From Bubalus kerabau (Eukaryota; Chordata; Mammalia; Artiodactyla; Bovidae), in contig NC_073642.1 of NCBI RefSeq assembly GCF_029407905.1, forward strand, positions 5,270,001 through 5,334,000: a stretch of 64,000 bases of DNA, written 5' to 3'. A program made the position numbers and the translations under genes. Below are positions 22,761 to 34,440 of the stretch, piece after piece. A model generated the notes under the pieces. It did no database searches. It saw only the letters and a list, made by a program, of their open reading frames with translations, and was not told where the DNA came from. Numbering within the stretch: the stretch's first letter is position 1; the number at the start of each line of letters is the position of its first letter.

Positions 22761-23219
22761 GATCTTCATAATTGTCATGCGTGGCATGCGTTGGGCGATG
22801 CAGCTCCCTGGTGAGTTTAGGGAGTCTGCTTTTCAGTGTGCACGTGTTCCACCCTGGGTGCCTTCTCTTTAGCTCTACTGTGGACTCTTCTAAAGGATGT
22901 ACAGAAAGACTACGTATGCTGATACCCAGGATGTTTTTGTGAGAAGAAATTTCTTTACAATTTTCAATTTTTTTAATTAAGAAATACTATGTTGGAGAAT
23001 TTTGGCAACAGTGCCTGAGCACTCAATCTCAAAACCCAGTTTTCCATAATATAGAGGAAATGTCAGAGTAGGAAGGGCCCTAACAAGGAACTCGAAATGA
23101 TATTGACACTACTGTACCTTTTGAATGTGGAGGGCCCCTCCGCATGTTAATGAGTTTGTTAATCTCTTGCTTTATGTGAGGAGATGACAGAACACAGTGG
23201 CTCAAACTGGGTCATATTA
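22761..23219. other. Unassigned sequence
   Basis: No gene or repeat family is recognised. Confidence 0.35.
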
Positions 23220-23410
23220 CCTGATTTCAAGGCTAACTTCATGGAGTCATGAGCGAGTGTGTGATCTTGCTCATTTAAATAATGCCTCATTTACAAAGTG
23301 AACATAATAATACATCCCCCCCCCCCAAATGTTCTGACAGGTACAGTGGATTTCATGCATGCAAATCACACAGCAAACTACCTGGCACTTAGCAGACATA
23401 CCCAGTTAGC
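23220..23410 (+). mobile_element. MIR SINE relic
   Basis: MIR-like order, with a tgatcttgctc block, then cctcatttacaaagtg, then ctacctggcacttagcag. A C-run lies at about 23,317-23,326. Confidence 0.6.
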
Positions 23411-23449
23411 ATTGGTGATGGCGGCAGACATTCACCGAGTACAGTCCTC

Positions 23450-23690
23450 AGGCCTTTGTTAAGCGGGCTGTTTTCATTTGCCCTACCAGGGGGCTCTGAG
23501 CCAAGCATTAGGCACTGGCCTTTCCCATTTCAGCTGAATCATCCATTATTCAGGGGCTGCGTTGTTTACTGCTATTTCCTTGCTATTGTTTGGAAACCAG
23601 GTCTCAGAGAAACTAAGAACATTGCTCAAAGCATGAAGGGGACTGAGGATTCCAAATAAGAGCTGTCAGACTCCAGAGCTTTTCGTATCA
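23450..23690 (+). mobile_element. MIR SINE relic, near full length
   Basis: MIR order is recognisable from a gctgttttcatttg block through ctcagagaaactaag to the end block ctgtcagactccagagc. A plus frame at 23456-23659 across it is a chance frame. Confidence 0.6.
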
Positions 23691-24260
23691 CCACATTACC
23701 TTATTGAAAAGTTGTCTGCCCTGATGTTTGTAATGTGCTTCGTCCAGAAAGCAGTGTCCCCCAGTCTGAACCAAAGAAAACAGAGATTAGATTGCAGTCG
23801 TATGTGATTGCCCTTTCTGGGTTCTAAGAAAAGTCTCTGGCCATGGGAAGAGAGTGCCCAGATTCTAGGTGCCCAGAGCACGTAGGCAGATGGCAATAGT
23901 TCTGCAATTTGCAGGGAATGGCGGGTGTCTTACCTTGATGCAGTCGGGCCTAAGAACATTTCTATTCCCTGTGATTATTGTATACTCCAAAGATAATTTG
24001 AAAAAACCTACCACGAGGATTTTTCTCTGATCACAAAAGTATTAGATATTTACTGTTGAGATTCAAAAATGTAGAAAAACACAGAGAAGGAAAAATTCTA
24101 AATATCACCATTTACATTTTAGAATATAATTTTCCAAATATATACATGGTGACAACATATATACTCACTTATACATGGACAGTTTATGATGAAAATAGCA
24201 TTTTACAAACTGTTTTTTACATGAACACATCGTAAATACCTGTGTCATTAACGACTACAC
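23691..24260. other. Unassigned AT-rich sequence
   Basis: No gene or repeat is recognised. A minus-strand frame at 23696-23896 has no motif. Confidence 0.35.
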
Positions 24261-24271
24261 CATGGTTTCTT

Positions 24272-24689
24272 TTTTTTTTTAACACTTTAGTTTAGCTCAT
24301 ATTGCTACTTCCAAGCTTTCTCCAGAGCATGATACCTTTTAGAAACTATTTTATCTATTTATTTAGGACTGTGCTGGGTCTTTGTTTCTGTGTGCAGACT
24401 TTCTCTAGTTGTGAAGAGCCAGGCCCATGCTAGTTGTGGAACGCGGGCTTTTCACTGCAGTGGCTTCTCTTGTGGAGCATGGGCTCTAGGGCATGCAGGC
24501 TTCCATAGTTGCTGCACGTAGGCCCGTAGTTGTGGCTTGTGGGCCTCAGAGCACTGGCTCAGTAGTTGTGGCACACAGTCCTATTTGCCCCATAGCCCAT
24601 GGGGGCCTCCTGGACCAGGGATCGAACCAGTGTCCCTTGCATTGCGAGGCAGATTTCTCAACCACTGGGCTACCAAGGAAGCCCTGCAT
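24272..24689 (-). mobile_element. CHR-type tRNA-Glu SINE, antisense
   Basis: Antisense artiodactyl SINE: T-rich tail (24,272-24,280), repeated 'gttgtgg' body blocks, and the tRNA-derived head ending ccaaggaagccc near 24,684. Flanks carry an 11-bp TSD, catggtttctt, at 24261-24271 and 24690-24700. Part of the left segment (about 24,281-24,350) is not typical SINE sequence. Confidence 0.85.
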
Positions 24690-24700
24690 CATGGTTTCTT

Positions 24701-25925
24701 ATAGTCATAAGTCAAATTTTTTATCTCTATATAGGAACTTAACTCAGTCTCAACTGAGAGGCAGAGATCTCTGCATACAAGTAATAAAACTCACATTGAT
24801 GTCTCCCATTATAAATTAAAAAGTAAAATAAGAAAGAAATGTCAGTTAACAAGTTCACCACTTGAACAGACTTAGCCTGTCTTTTCATCATCATTTCAAG
24901 AGTGTCTGGCTCATACGTCTCTGTAGCTGGCTGTCACAACTCTATGGAATGAAGGCATCGACACAGTTGTCTTGACTGATGGGCATGGATTTTATTGAAT
25001 TTTGTAGGACAGATATGCAGACGCCATCCACACACCTTCCATAATGGCAAGGGAGAGTTCTTGGTATGAAAACACATCTGCAGGCTCTGTCTCAGCTTCT
25101 CTCCTGCCACTTTCCTACCACAGATGTGAGGGATATAAGCTTCCTCACTGGAAATGATCTTCTTTGTCTAGACCTCTGTCTCCCTTTAGATATTTGGTGA
25201 TGTACTGGAGTGTGGTAATATCTGACAGTGGAATCCCTTCCTTCCACGATCACATGGAGGTGCTTCCCATTACAGTTCACAAAACTTCCCCAGACTTCTC
25301 ACAAACAAGTTTATACTAATCTCTTGCCAGCAGAGAATGCTGTCAAAGCTGGAGAGGGGAGACAGATGTCACCTGCCCCCCATCTTTCATTAAATTTATG
25401 TTTCCCTTGGGATGCTTTGCTCTGTGGAACAAGTGTTTGGCAATTAAGCCTCTTCGAAGAGGAGCCTCTAGGGCCTACCACGACGACAGAGCCCAAACCC
25501 TTGTGTCTTTCCACCCTCTGAAGCGAGAGGGGCATTCAGCCCCCTGGCTTTCTCTGCCCTCTGGTTTCTCTCTTCACACCACTCTAGTCTTTGGACAGAG
25601 GCGCCCTATCAGTGTCTTCCTGACTCTGAGTCCGAATTCCTCCTGATGGCAAAATTTCCCAGGGGGCCTGCCTTCCCCTTTTATGTGCTCTTAACAGCTC
25701 TTAAGTTTCCAGTTGCGCTTGACCTGGATTATCACATCTGATAAACACCATATGGTCAGCCTGGAAGGCTGCAGATTATTACATTCAGAAATGCTCCAAT
25801 TCACTAGGTATTGCTCTCAGCAAAATATCGACAGTCAGCTTGTCCTAAATCTTGACAAGTTGTTCTTCTACATATTCATAATAGACTATCACGCAAAGCA
25901 GGGTTCTAGTTTACTTGTGTTTTTT
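24701..25925. other. Unassigned sequence with an AATAAA on the minus strand
   Basis: No repeat is recognised. On the minus strand an AATAAA lies near 24,991-24,997 (read as tttatt on plus), downstream of minus frames at 25092-25280 and 25311-25535. A gene 3' end or old retrocopy would look like this, but I recognise no protein, see no poly(A) tract, and the frames are short. Plus frames at 25228-25521 and 25398-25646 overlap them. Confidence 0.3.
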
Positions 25926-26100
25926 CATCAGGTTTGTCATTCAATTTAACAAATACTTACTGAGAAAGACTGTATAGAGGCCCTGGACTTGGCGCTGCTG
26001 AGGAAACAGGTTGGTCAGAGAAAGTCTTGCCCTTAGGGAATATCTAGTGTGATGAGTAACTAAAATGTGCATATATGAAACGTGAATAATTGGGGAAGCT
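25926..26100. mobile_element. Ancient L2-like LINE relic
   Basis: It has the same block order as the relic at 4.15-4.4 kb: a cattcaatttaacaaatacttactgag start, a 'ccctgg' block and a late 'cccttagggaat' block. Strongly diverged. Confidence 0.45.
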
Positions 26101-26432
26101 TCACTGGGAAAGCCTGGAATGATGACACAAAGTGATTTGAAGCAAGGGGTATGTGCTAGTGTGAATCTTGGGTATATGAGGCTTTAGGACATATATACCT
26201 GGGGCATAAGGACATAAGTGGAAACAGTTGGGAAGAAAGAGCATCTATCCTGTAGATACAGCTTGTCTCATTCACAATTTTTCCGAAGGCATGGAGAGTT
26301 TTTTTCCAGTTAGTTTTATCTTTTCTTCCTTTCCTTTCCCCCTCATTCCCTCCCTCCTCCCCTCTTTCCATCTACTCATCTCAAATTTTTCTTCTTTTAC
26401 TGCTTCAGCTTTAATTATGATATTCTCTAAAC
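26101..26432. other. Unassigned, pyrimidine-rich
   Basis: A C/T-rich tract runs at about 26,320-26,370. Nothing else is recognised. Confidence 0.35.
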
Positions 26433-29200
26433 TATCAGTTCAGTTTAGTCTCTCAGTCATGTCCGACTCTTTGCGACTCCATGAACCGCAGCACGCCAGG
26501 CCTTCCTGTCCATCACCAACTCCTGGAGCTTACTCAAACTCATGTCCATTGAGACAGTGATACCATCCAACCATCTCATCCTCTGTTGTCTCCTTCTCCA
26601 CCTGCCTTCAATCTTTCCCAGCATCAGGGTCTTTTCCAATAACTCAGTTCTTCACCTCAGGTGGCTAAAGTATTGGAGTTTCAGCTTCATGATCAGTCCT
26701 TCCAATGAACACCCAGGACTGATCTCTTTTAGGATGGACAGGTTGGATCTCCTTGCAGTCCAAGGGACTCTCAAGAGTCTTCTCCAACCCCACAGTTAAA
26801 AAACATAAATTCTTTAGTGCTCAGCTTTCTTTATGGTCCAACTCTCACATCCATACATGACCACTGGAAAAACCAAAATTTTGACTAGACAGATCTTTGT
26901 TGGCAAAGTAATGTCTCTGCTTTTTAATATGCTGTCTAGGTTGGTCATAACTTTTCTTCCAAAGACCAGTTGTCTTTTAATTTCATGGCTGCAGTCACCA
27001 TCTACAATGATTTTGGAGCCCCAAAACAAAAAAGTCTCTCACTATTTCCATTGTTTCCCAATCTATTTGCCATGAAGTTATGGGACCAGATGCCATGATC
27101 TTAGTTTTCTGAATGTTGAGCTTTAAGCCAACTTTTTCACTCTCCTCTTTCACTTTCATCAAGAGCCTCTTTAGTTCTTCACTTTCTGCCATTAGGGTGG
27201 TATTATCTGCATATATGAGGTTATTGATATTTCTACGGGTAAACTTAATTCCAGCTTGTGCTTCATCCATTCCAGCATTTCTTATGATGTACTCTGCATA
27301 TAAGTTAAATAAGCATGGTGACAACATACAGGCTTGACGTACTCCTTTCTCAATTTGGAACCAATCTGTTGTTCCATGTCCAGTTCTAACTATTACTTCT
27401 TGACCTGAATAAAGATTTCCCAGGAGTCAGAACAGGTGGTCTGGTATTCTCATCTCTTTCAGAATTTTCCAGAGTTTGTTGTGATCCACACAGTCAAAGG
27501 CTTTGGTATGGTCAATAAAGCACAAATAGATGTTTTTCTGGAACTCTCACACTTTTTCGATGATCCAATGGATGTTGGCAATTTGATTTCTGGTTCCTCT
27601 GCCTTTTCTAAATCCAGAAGAAACATCTGGAGGTTCACAGTTCACATACTGTTGAAGCTTGGCTTGGAGAATTTTGAGCATTACTTTGCTAGCGTGTGAG
27701 ATGAGTGCAATTGTGCAGTAGTTTGAGCATTCTTTGGCATTGCCTTCCTTTGGGACTGCAACAAAACCTCATCTTTTTCAGTCCTGTAGCCACTGCTCAC
27801 GAAGATCTTTTTTGTATAGTTCTTCTGTGTATTCTTGCCATCTCTTCTTAATATTTTCTGCTTCTGTTAGGTCCATACCATTTCTGTCCTTTATTGTGAC
27901 CATCTTTTCATGAAATGTTCCCTTGGTATCTCTAATTTTTTGAAGAGATCTCTAGTCTTTCCCAATCTATTGTTTTCCTCTCTTTCTTTGCATTGATCAC
28001 TGAGGAAGGCTTTCTTATCTCTCCTTGCTATTCTTTGGAACTCTGCATTCAGATGGGTATATCTTTCCTTTTCTCCTTTGCCTTTCACTTCTCTTTTCTC
28101 AGCTATTGTAAGGCCTCCTCAGACAATCATTTTGCCCTTTTGAATTTCTTTTTCTTGGGGATGGTCTTGATCACTGCCTCCTGTACAATGTCATGAACTT
28201 CTGTCCATAGTTCATTAGGCACTCTGTCTGTCAGATCTATTTCCTTGAATCTATTTGTCACTTCTATTGTATAATCGTAAGAGATTTAATTTAGGTCATA
28301 CCTGAATGCTCTAGTGGTTTTCCCTACTTTCTTGGATCTAAGTCTGAATTTGGCAATAAGGAGTTCATGATCTGTGTCACAGTCAGCTCCCAGTCTTGTT
28401 TTTGCTGACTGTATAGAGCTTCTCCATCTTTGGCTGCAAAGAATATAATCAATCTGATTTTGATATTGACTGTCTGGTGATGTCCATGTGTAGAGTCTTC
28501 TCTTGTGTTGTTGAAAGAGGGTATTTGTTATGACCAGTGTGTTCTCTTGACAGAACTCTGTTAACCCTTGCCCTGCTTCATTCTGTACTCCAAGGCCAAA
28601 TGCCTGTTACTCTAAGTATTTCTTGACTTCCTACTTTTGCATTCCAGTCCCCTATAATGAAAAGGACATCTTTTTGGGGTGTTAGTTCTAGAAGGTCTTG
28701 TAGGTCTTCATAGAACCATTCAACTTCTTCAGAATTACTGGTCCAGGCATAGACTTGGATTACTGTGGTAGTGAATGGTTTGCCTTGGAAATGAACAAAG
28801 ATCATTTTTGAGATTGCATCCAAGTACTGTATTTTGGACTCTTTTATTGACTATGATGGCAACTCCATTTCTTCTAAGGGATTCTTGCCCACAAGTATCT
28901 GAATTATATAATGATCATCTGAATTAAATTCACCCATTACAGTCCACTGATTCCTAAAATGTTGATATTCACTCTTACCATCTCCTATTTGACCACTTCC
29001 AATTTGCCTTGATTCATGGACCTAACATTCCATGCAATATTGTTCTTTCCATCACCAGTCACATCCACAACTGGGTTTGTTTTTTCTTTGGCTTTGTCTC
29101 TTCATTCTTTCTGGAGTTATTTCTCCACTGATCTCCAGTAGCATATTGGGCAGCTTACCAACCTGAGTAGTTCATCTTTCAGTGTCTACCTTTTTGGGTT
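26433..29200 (-). mobile_element. BovB LINE, ~2.8 kb, antisense, with endonuclease and RT remnants
   Basis: Antisense BovB runs from the 3' tail to the 5' part of the endonuclease. The endonuclease block at 28578-28823 (minus) still reads IIGDWNAKVGSQE. The RT palm at 26995-27327 (minus) reads YADN (27202-27213), so the second catalytic Asp is lost. Compared with the copy at 46.4-50.3 kb, about 190 bp of the RT N-terminal region are missing at a single junction near 27,798. Several stops and frameshifts break the gene. Confidence 0.95.
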
Positions 29201-29235
29201 TTCATACTGTTCTAAATTATCTGTTCACCCTAAAA

Positions 29236-29466
29236 CAGTTATAATCAACCAGGGTAATTTTTCAACCCCTACCCCAACATATACACACAAGCAACAGTGT
29301 CAATGTTTTAAGATGGTTTTGTTGGTGCAGACTGTGCATTTTGCATTTGGTGGGTAGAGGCCAGGCAGACCTTAAATATCCTACAGTGAACAGGAATGTC
29401 CCCCACCTCAATAAAGAATTATCTCACCCAAAAGTCAATAGTGTAAAAAAAATTTGAGAAACTCTG
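29236..29466 (+). mobile_element. MER20 (hAT-Charlie) DNA transposon
   Basis: The non-autonomous hAT element MER20 is recognised by its terminal block (cag...aaccagggtaat), the gtgggtagaggccagg block and the end gagaaactctg. The 8-bp flanks ccctaaaa (29228-29235) and ccctagag (29467-29470 plus 30402-30405, rejoined across the later insertion) agree at 6 of 8 positions, as expected for an old hAT target duplication. Confidence 0.85.
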
Positions 29467-29476
29467 CCCTCAGTTC

Positions 29477-29754
29477 TGGAGAAGGCAATGGCACCCCACT
29501 CCAGTACTCTTGCCTGGAAAATCCCATGGATGGAGGAGCCTGGTAGGCTGCAGTCCATGGGGTCGCTAAGAGTTGGATATGACTGACCAACTTCACTTTC
29601 ACTTTTCACTTTCATGCTTTGGAGAAGGAAATGGCAACCCACTCCAGTGTTCTTGCCTGGAGAATCCCAGGGACGGTGGAGCCTGATGGGCTGCTGTCTA
29701 TGGGGTCGCACAGAGTTGGACACGACTGAAGCGACTTAGCAGCAGCAGCAGCAG
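29477..29754 (+). mobile_element. Bov-A2 SINE, full dimer with (AGC)n tail
   Basis: Two Bov-A units are joined by the tttcacttttcactttcatg linker, ending in a (CAG)n tail. A perfect 10-bp TSD, ccctcagttc, lies at 29467-29476 and 29755-29764. It landed exactly at the edge of the BovB on its right. Confidence 0.95.
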
Positions 29755-29758
29755 CCCT

Positions 29759-30389
29759 CAGTTCAGTTCAGTTCAGTCGCTCAGTCATGTCCAACTCTTT
29801 GCGACCCCATGAATTGCAGCACGCCAGGCCTCCCTGTCCATCACCAACTCCCGGAGTTCACCCAAATCCACATCTATCGAGTCGGTGATGCCATCCAGCC
29901 ATCTCATCTTCTGTCGTGCCCTTCTCCTCCTGCCCCCAATCCCTCCCAGCATCAGAATCTTTTCCAATGAGTCAACTCTTCGCATGAGGTGGCCAAAGTA
30001 CTGGAGTTTCAGCTTTAGCATCATTCCTTCCAAAGAACACCCAGGACTGATCTCTTTAGAATGGACTGGTCGGATCTCCTTGCAGTCCATGGTAATCTCA
30101 AGAGTCTTCTCCAACACCACAGTTCAAAAGCATCAATTCTTCAGTGCTCAGCTTTCTTCACAGTCCAACTCTTGCATCCATACATGACTACTGGAAAAAC
30201 CATAGCCTCGACTAGACGGACCTTTGTTGGCAAAGTAATGTCTCTGGTTTTGAATATGCTATCTAGGTTGGTCATAACTTTCCTTCCAAGGAGTAAGCGT
30301 CTTTTAATTTCATGGCTGCAATCACCATCTGCAGTGATTTTGGAGCCACCCAAAATAAAGTCTGACACTGTTTCCACATCTATTTGCCA
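29759..30389 (-). mobile_element. BovB LINE, 3' 630 bp, antisense, inserted at MER20 end
   Basis: 5'-truncated BovB. The insertion (BovB plus the later Bov-A2) is bounded by a perfect 12-bp TSD, aaactctgccct, at 29459-29470 and 30390-30401. The minus-strand frames at 29785-30120 and 30141-30377 encode the C-terminal end of ORF2 without a catalytic motif. Confidence 0.95.
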
Positions 30390-30401
30390 AAACTCTGCCC
30401 T

Positions 30402-31395
30402 AGAGAATCAGAATATCTAGGATAAGGACATCATGATTATACTCCAAACCTATTATCATTATTAGCTAGTAGTTCTTTTCATCTTAACTTTATTTTTCTT
30501 TTCTATCAGAGATGTTACAAGGAGATGTAGTGGAATTAAAAGTAACAATAACATTGAATTCATGGATAAGACAGAGATAGTATCAGGACTCAATTATTTG
30601 GAATTGTCACAATTTTAGTATGTTGAATTTTTGTAAATATGCCCTGAGAATACATGAAGAGAAGATTTGAGCCCTTAGAATTAATGAATGTTAATGTCAT
30701 GGGGCCTAACTTAGAAAATACTCTCCTTTTATTTTTTTTTTAAAGCATCCTGACTTGTACATTAGAGAGAGAAAGTACTTAGTTAGTTTTTAAATAAGAA
30801 ATCTGATATAGTTTTCATTTAAGATTATTCTTTAAATAATATAAGTCTTTCCCATGTCTGTTTCCAAGATTTAGAGCTAGAAATCTCCCAAGTCCAATAG
30901 ACAAGCAGAGTCTCTACTCATTAAAGTAAATCAGAAAATCTTATAAAACTCAGATAGGGCAAATTTCCATATGGAAAATGATAAAAAGAAATGATCAAAA
31001 AGATAGAAACACTCATTGCATCAGACAGAATATTTACAAATGATGAAGTTCCCATCAAGGGGGAGCAACATCATTGTTCTCGCATCCTTCCTTTGAGTAC
31101 TAAAAGTCGCTGGACATAACACAGCAATCAAGCATAGGAATACTGGAAGATGGTAAGAAGAAGGCAAACTGCCTAGGGCCTTTAGAACAAGGAATAATAC
31201 AGGAGTGAGTTAGCCCCAATGCCATAAGATGATTTCCTAGCTGCCAAAGATACAACCAAAACTCATTCCTCATACAATGAAACAGTAAAATTAAATAGGA
31301 ATGAGAAAATAAACCAATGCCAACATCAAGATAAATAAGAATGTAGTATAGAGAGGGGATACTTAGACAATCATATTTTAAAAGTAGAGAAAGTA
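30402..31395. other. Unassigned AT-rich sequence
   Basis: Roughly 1 kb of AT-rich DNA with no recognised gene or repeat family. Confidence 0.4.
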
Positions 31396-31752
31396 GGGCT
31401 TTCCTGGTGGCTCAGTGGTGAAGAATCTGCCTGCCAGTGCAAGAGACATGGGTTTGATCCCTGATCTGGGAAGGTCCTACATGCCACAGAGCAGCTAAGC
31501 CCATGTGCCACAGCTATAGAGTCTGTGCTCTAGAGTTTGGGAGCTGCAACTGCTGCGGCCATCTGCTTCAACCTCGGAAGCGCACATGCCCTAGAGCCTG
31601 TGCTCTACCACGAGAGAGGCCACCATAGTGAGAAGTCTGTGCACGGCAACCAGAGAGAGTCCCCAGCTCACCACATGTGAGAAACGTCTGTGCAGCAATG
31701 GAGACCTAGCACAGCCGTAAACAAATACATAGAAATTATTGGTTTAAAAAAG
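31396..31752 (+). mobile_element. CHR-type tRNA-Glu SINE, sense
   Basis: The tRNA-derived head (gggctttcctggtggctcag) is followed by the long CHR body with repeated 'gtgctct' and 'ccac' blocks and an A-rich end near 31,750. No clear TSD is seen. Confidence 0.85.
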
Positions 31753-31844
31753 GTGGGGAAGGTAAAAGGACCTAAAGAGAAGAGTTCTCTCTACCTCTGA
31801 CAAAGTGATACCATGTCAGTACCAGGAGACTGTGGCATGGTACT

Positions 31845-32217
31845 GCATCAGTACGCTAGGACTACCATAATGAAGTACCACAGGTTGGGTGGCTTAAACA
31901 AGAGCTTTCTTTTCTTTCAGTTCTGGAGGCTAGAAGACCAAGATCAAGGTATATGCAGGCTTGATTTCTCCTGAGGTCTCTCTCCATGGCTTGTGGATGG
32001 CTTTCTTTTCTCTGTGTCTTCATGCGGCCTTCCTTCTGTGCATGTGTGTGTCCCACCCACCTTCTTATACAGACACTAGTATGGATTAGGGCAAACTCTA
32101 ATGACCTCTTTTTATTACTTAATTACCTTTTTAAAGACTGTGTCTCTAACCATAGTCATATTCTGAGGTTACGACTTCAATATATGAATTTTAGGTGGGA
32201 CAAAATTTAGCACATTA
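31845..32217 (-). mobile_element. MLT1-type MaLR LTR, antisense
   Basis: The reverse complement of a mammalian MLT1 LTR is recognisable from the 'gtaccacaggttgggtggc' block, the 'cagttctggaggct' block (polyadenylation side) and the 'tatgaattttaggtggga' end. It is solitary, with no internal sequence next to it. Confidence 0.75.
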
Positions 32218-32239
32218 CAGTTGCCTATGCATGTTATAG

Positions 32240-34245
32240 TATAAATAGAGGAAAAAATTGAATGGGAAAGACTATAGATCTCAAGAAAATTAGAGATACC
32301 AAGGGATATTTCAGGCAAACATGGGCACAATAAAGGACAGAAACAGTATGGATCTAAGAGAAGCTGAAGAGATTAAGAAGAGGTGGCAATAATACACAGA
32401 ACTATACAAAAAAGATCTTACTGACCCAGACAACCACGATTGTGTGATCACTCACCTACAGCCAGACGTCCTGGAGCGTGAAGTCAAGTGGGCCTTAGGA
32501 AGCATTACTACAAACAGAACTAGTGGAGGTGATGAAATTCCAGCTGAGCTGTTTCAAGTCCTAAAAGATGATGTTGTGAAAGTGCTGCACTCATTATGCC
32601 AGCAAATTAGGAAACCTCAACAGAGGCTACAGGAATGGAAAATGGAAAAGGTCAGTTTTCATCCCAGCCCCACAGAAGGGCAATGCCAAAGAATGTTGAT
32701 ATTGCTACACAATTGCACTCATTTCAAAGTCTAGCAAGGTAATGCTCAAAATCCTCGAAGCTAGGCTTCAATAATACCTGAACCAAGAACTTCCAGATGG
32801 TCAAGCTGGATTTAGAAAAGGCAGAGGAACCAGACATCAAATTGCCAACATTTGTTGGATCATAGAACACGGCAGGTGAATTTTAAAAAAATCTACTTTT
32901 ACTTAATTGACTATGCTAAAGCCTTGACTATGTGGATCAAACCAAACTGTAAAAATTCTTAAAGGGATGGGAATACCAGACCATCTAACCTGTCTTCTGA
33001 GAAACTTGTATGCAGTTCAAAAAGCAGCAGTTAGAACCAGACATGGAAAAATGGACTGGTTCCAAATTTGGAAGGGAGCCTGTTAAGGCTGTATATTGTC
33101 ATCCTGCTTATTTAACTTATATTCAGAGTACATCATGAGAAATGCTGGGCTTGAGGAAGCAGAAGCTGGAATCAAGATTGCTGGGAGAAATATCAATAAC
33201 CTCAGATATGCAGATTACACCAACAATTTGGCAGAAAGCAAACAGGACTTAAAGAGCCTCCTGATGAAAGTGAAAGAGGAGAGTGAAGAAGCTGGCTTAA
33301 AACTCAATATTCATATATGATATTATACATGTTTCAATGCCATTCTCCCAAATCATCCCACCCTCTCCCTCTCCCACAGAGTCCAAAAGACTGTTCTATA
33401 CTGGGGCTGGTGCACTGGGACGACCCAGAGGGATGGTACGGGGAGGGAGGAGGGAGGAGGGTTCAGGATGGGGAACACATGTATACCTGTGGCAGATCAT
33501 GTTGATATATGGCAAAACCAATACAATATTGTAAAGTTAAAAAATTAAATTAAATTAAAAAAAAACCCTCAATATTCAAAAACAAAAATCATGGCTCCTG
33601 GTCCCATCACTTCATGGCAAATAGATGGGGAAAAATGGAAACTGACAGACTTTATTTTCTTGAACTCCAAATCATAGTGGATGGTGACTGCAGCCATGAA
33701 ATTATAAGATTCTTGCTCTGTGGGAGAAAAGCTATGAAAAATTTTGATAGCATATAAAAAACAGAAATATCACTTTGCTGATAGAGGTCCATGTAGTCAA
33801 AGCTATGATTTTTCCAGTAGTCATGTCCGGATGTGAGATTTGGACCATAAATAAGGCTTTTTTGCTGAAGAATTGATGGTTTTGAATTGTTTTGCTGGAG
33901 AGGATTCTTGAGATTCCCTTGGATAGCAAGGAGATCAAACCAGTTAATCCTAAAGGGAATCTACTCTGAATATTCATTGAAAAAGACTGATGCTGAAGCT
34001 GAAGCTCCAGCTCCAATACTTTAGCTTCCTGATACAAAGAGCCAACTAATTGGAAAAGACTCCGATTCTGGGAAAGATTGAAGGCAGGAGTAGAAGAGGG
34101 CAACAGAGGATGAGATATTTGATGGCATCACTGACTCAATGGACATGAATTTGACCAGGCTATGGGAGATAGTGAAGGACAGAGAAGCCTATTTTGCTGC
34201 AGTCCATGTGGTCATAAAGAGTCAGACACAACTGAGTGATTGAAC
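32240..34245 (+). mobile_element. BovB LINE, ~1.75 kb sense copy, split by an L1
   Basis: Sense BovB from the start of the RT region to the 3' end. Plus frames at 32444-32734 (RT N-terminal block) and 33096-33320 (palm) are visible. The palm reads YADY, so the second catalytic Asp is lost. A 254-bp L1 insertion interrupts it at 33314-33567. The 3' third (33.6-34.2 kb) is full of indels. Confidence 0.9.
33314..33567 (+). mobile_element. Young L1 3' UTR with 5' inversion
   Basis: The left part (about 33,320-33,398) is L1 3' UTR in antisense, matching 16,430-16,510 of this window reversed. From about 33,400 it switches to sense 3' UTR and ends in an A-rich tail near 33,565. A perfect 11-bp TSD, ctcaatattca, flanks it at 33303-33313 and 33568-33578. 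This is a textbook twin-priming product. Confidence 0.95.
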
Positions 34246-34440
34246 TCTGCTCTATACTGTATTATACACTAACAGACATAAAAGCACAATCACTCATCGA
34301 GGATTCACACATGTAGCACTCTAAGCCAGTCACATGAACTAATTTACATGATTTGACAAGGGAGCAAACGTTCGCATCTTTGAAAGTTTGCACCTTGAAA
34401 GATTGTGTGTAGAGGACTTACTGTATTAATAGAAATTTCA
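34246..34440. other. Unassigned short sequence
   Basis: Nothing recognised. It lies between BovB and the ancient L1. Confidence 0.3.

Noticed and set aside
29785..30120. 111-codon minus frame as a small protein
   Set aside because: It is the C-terminal part of BovB ORF2 in a 5'-truncated copy.
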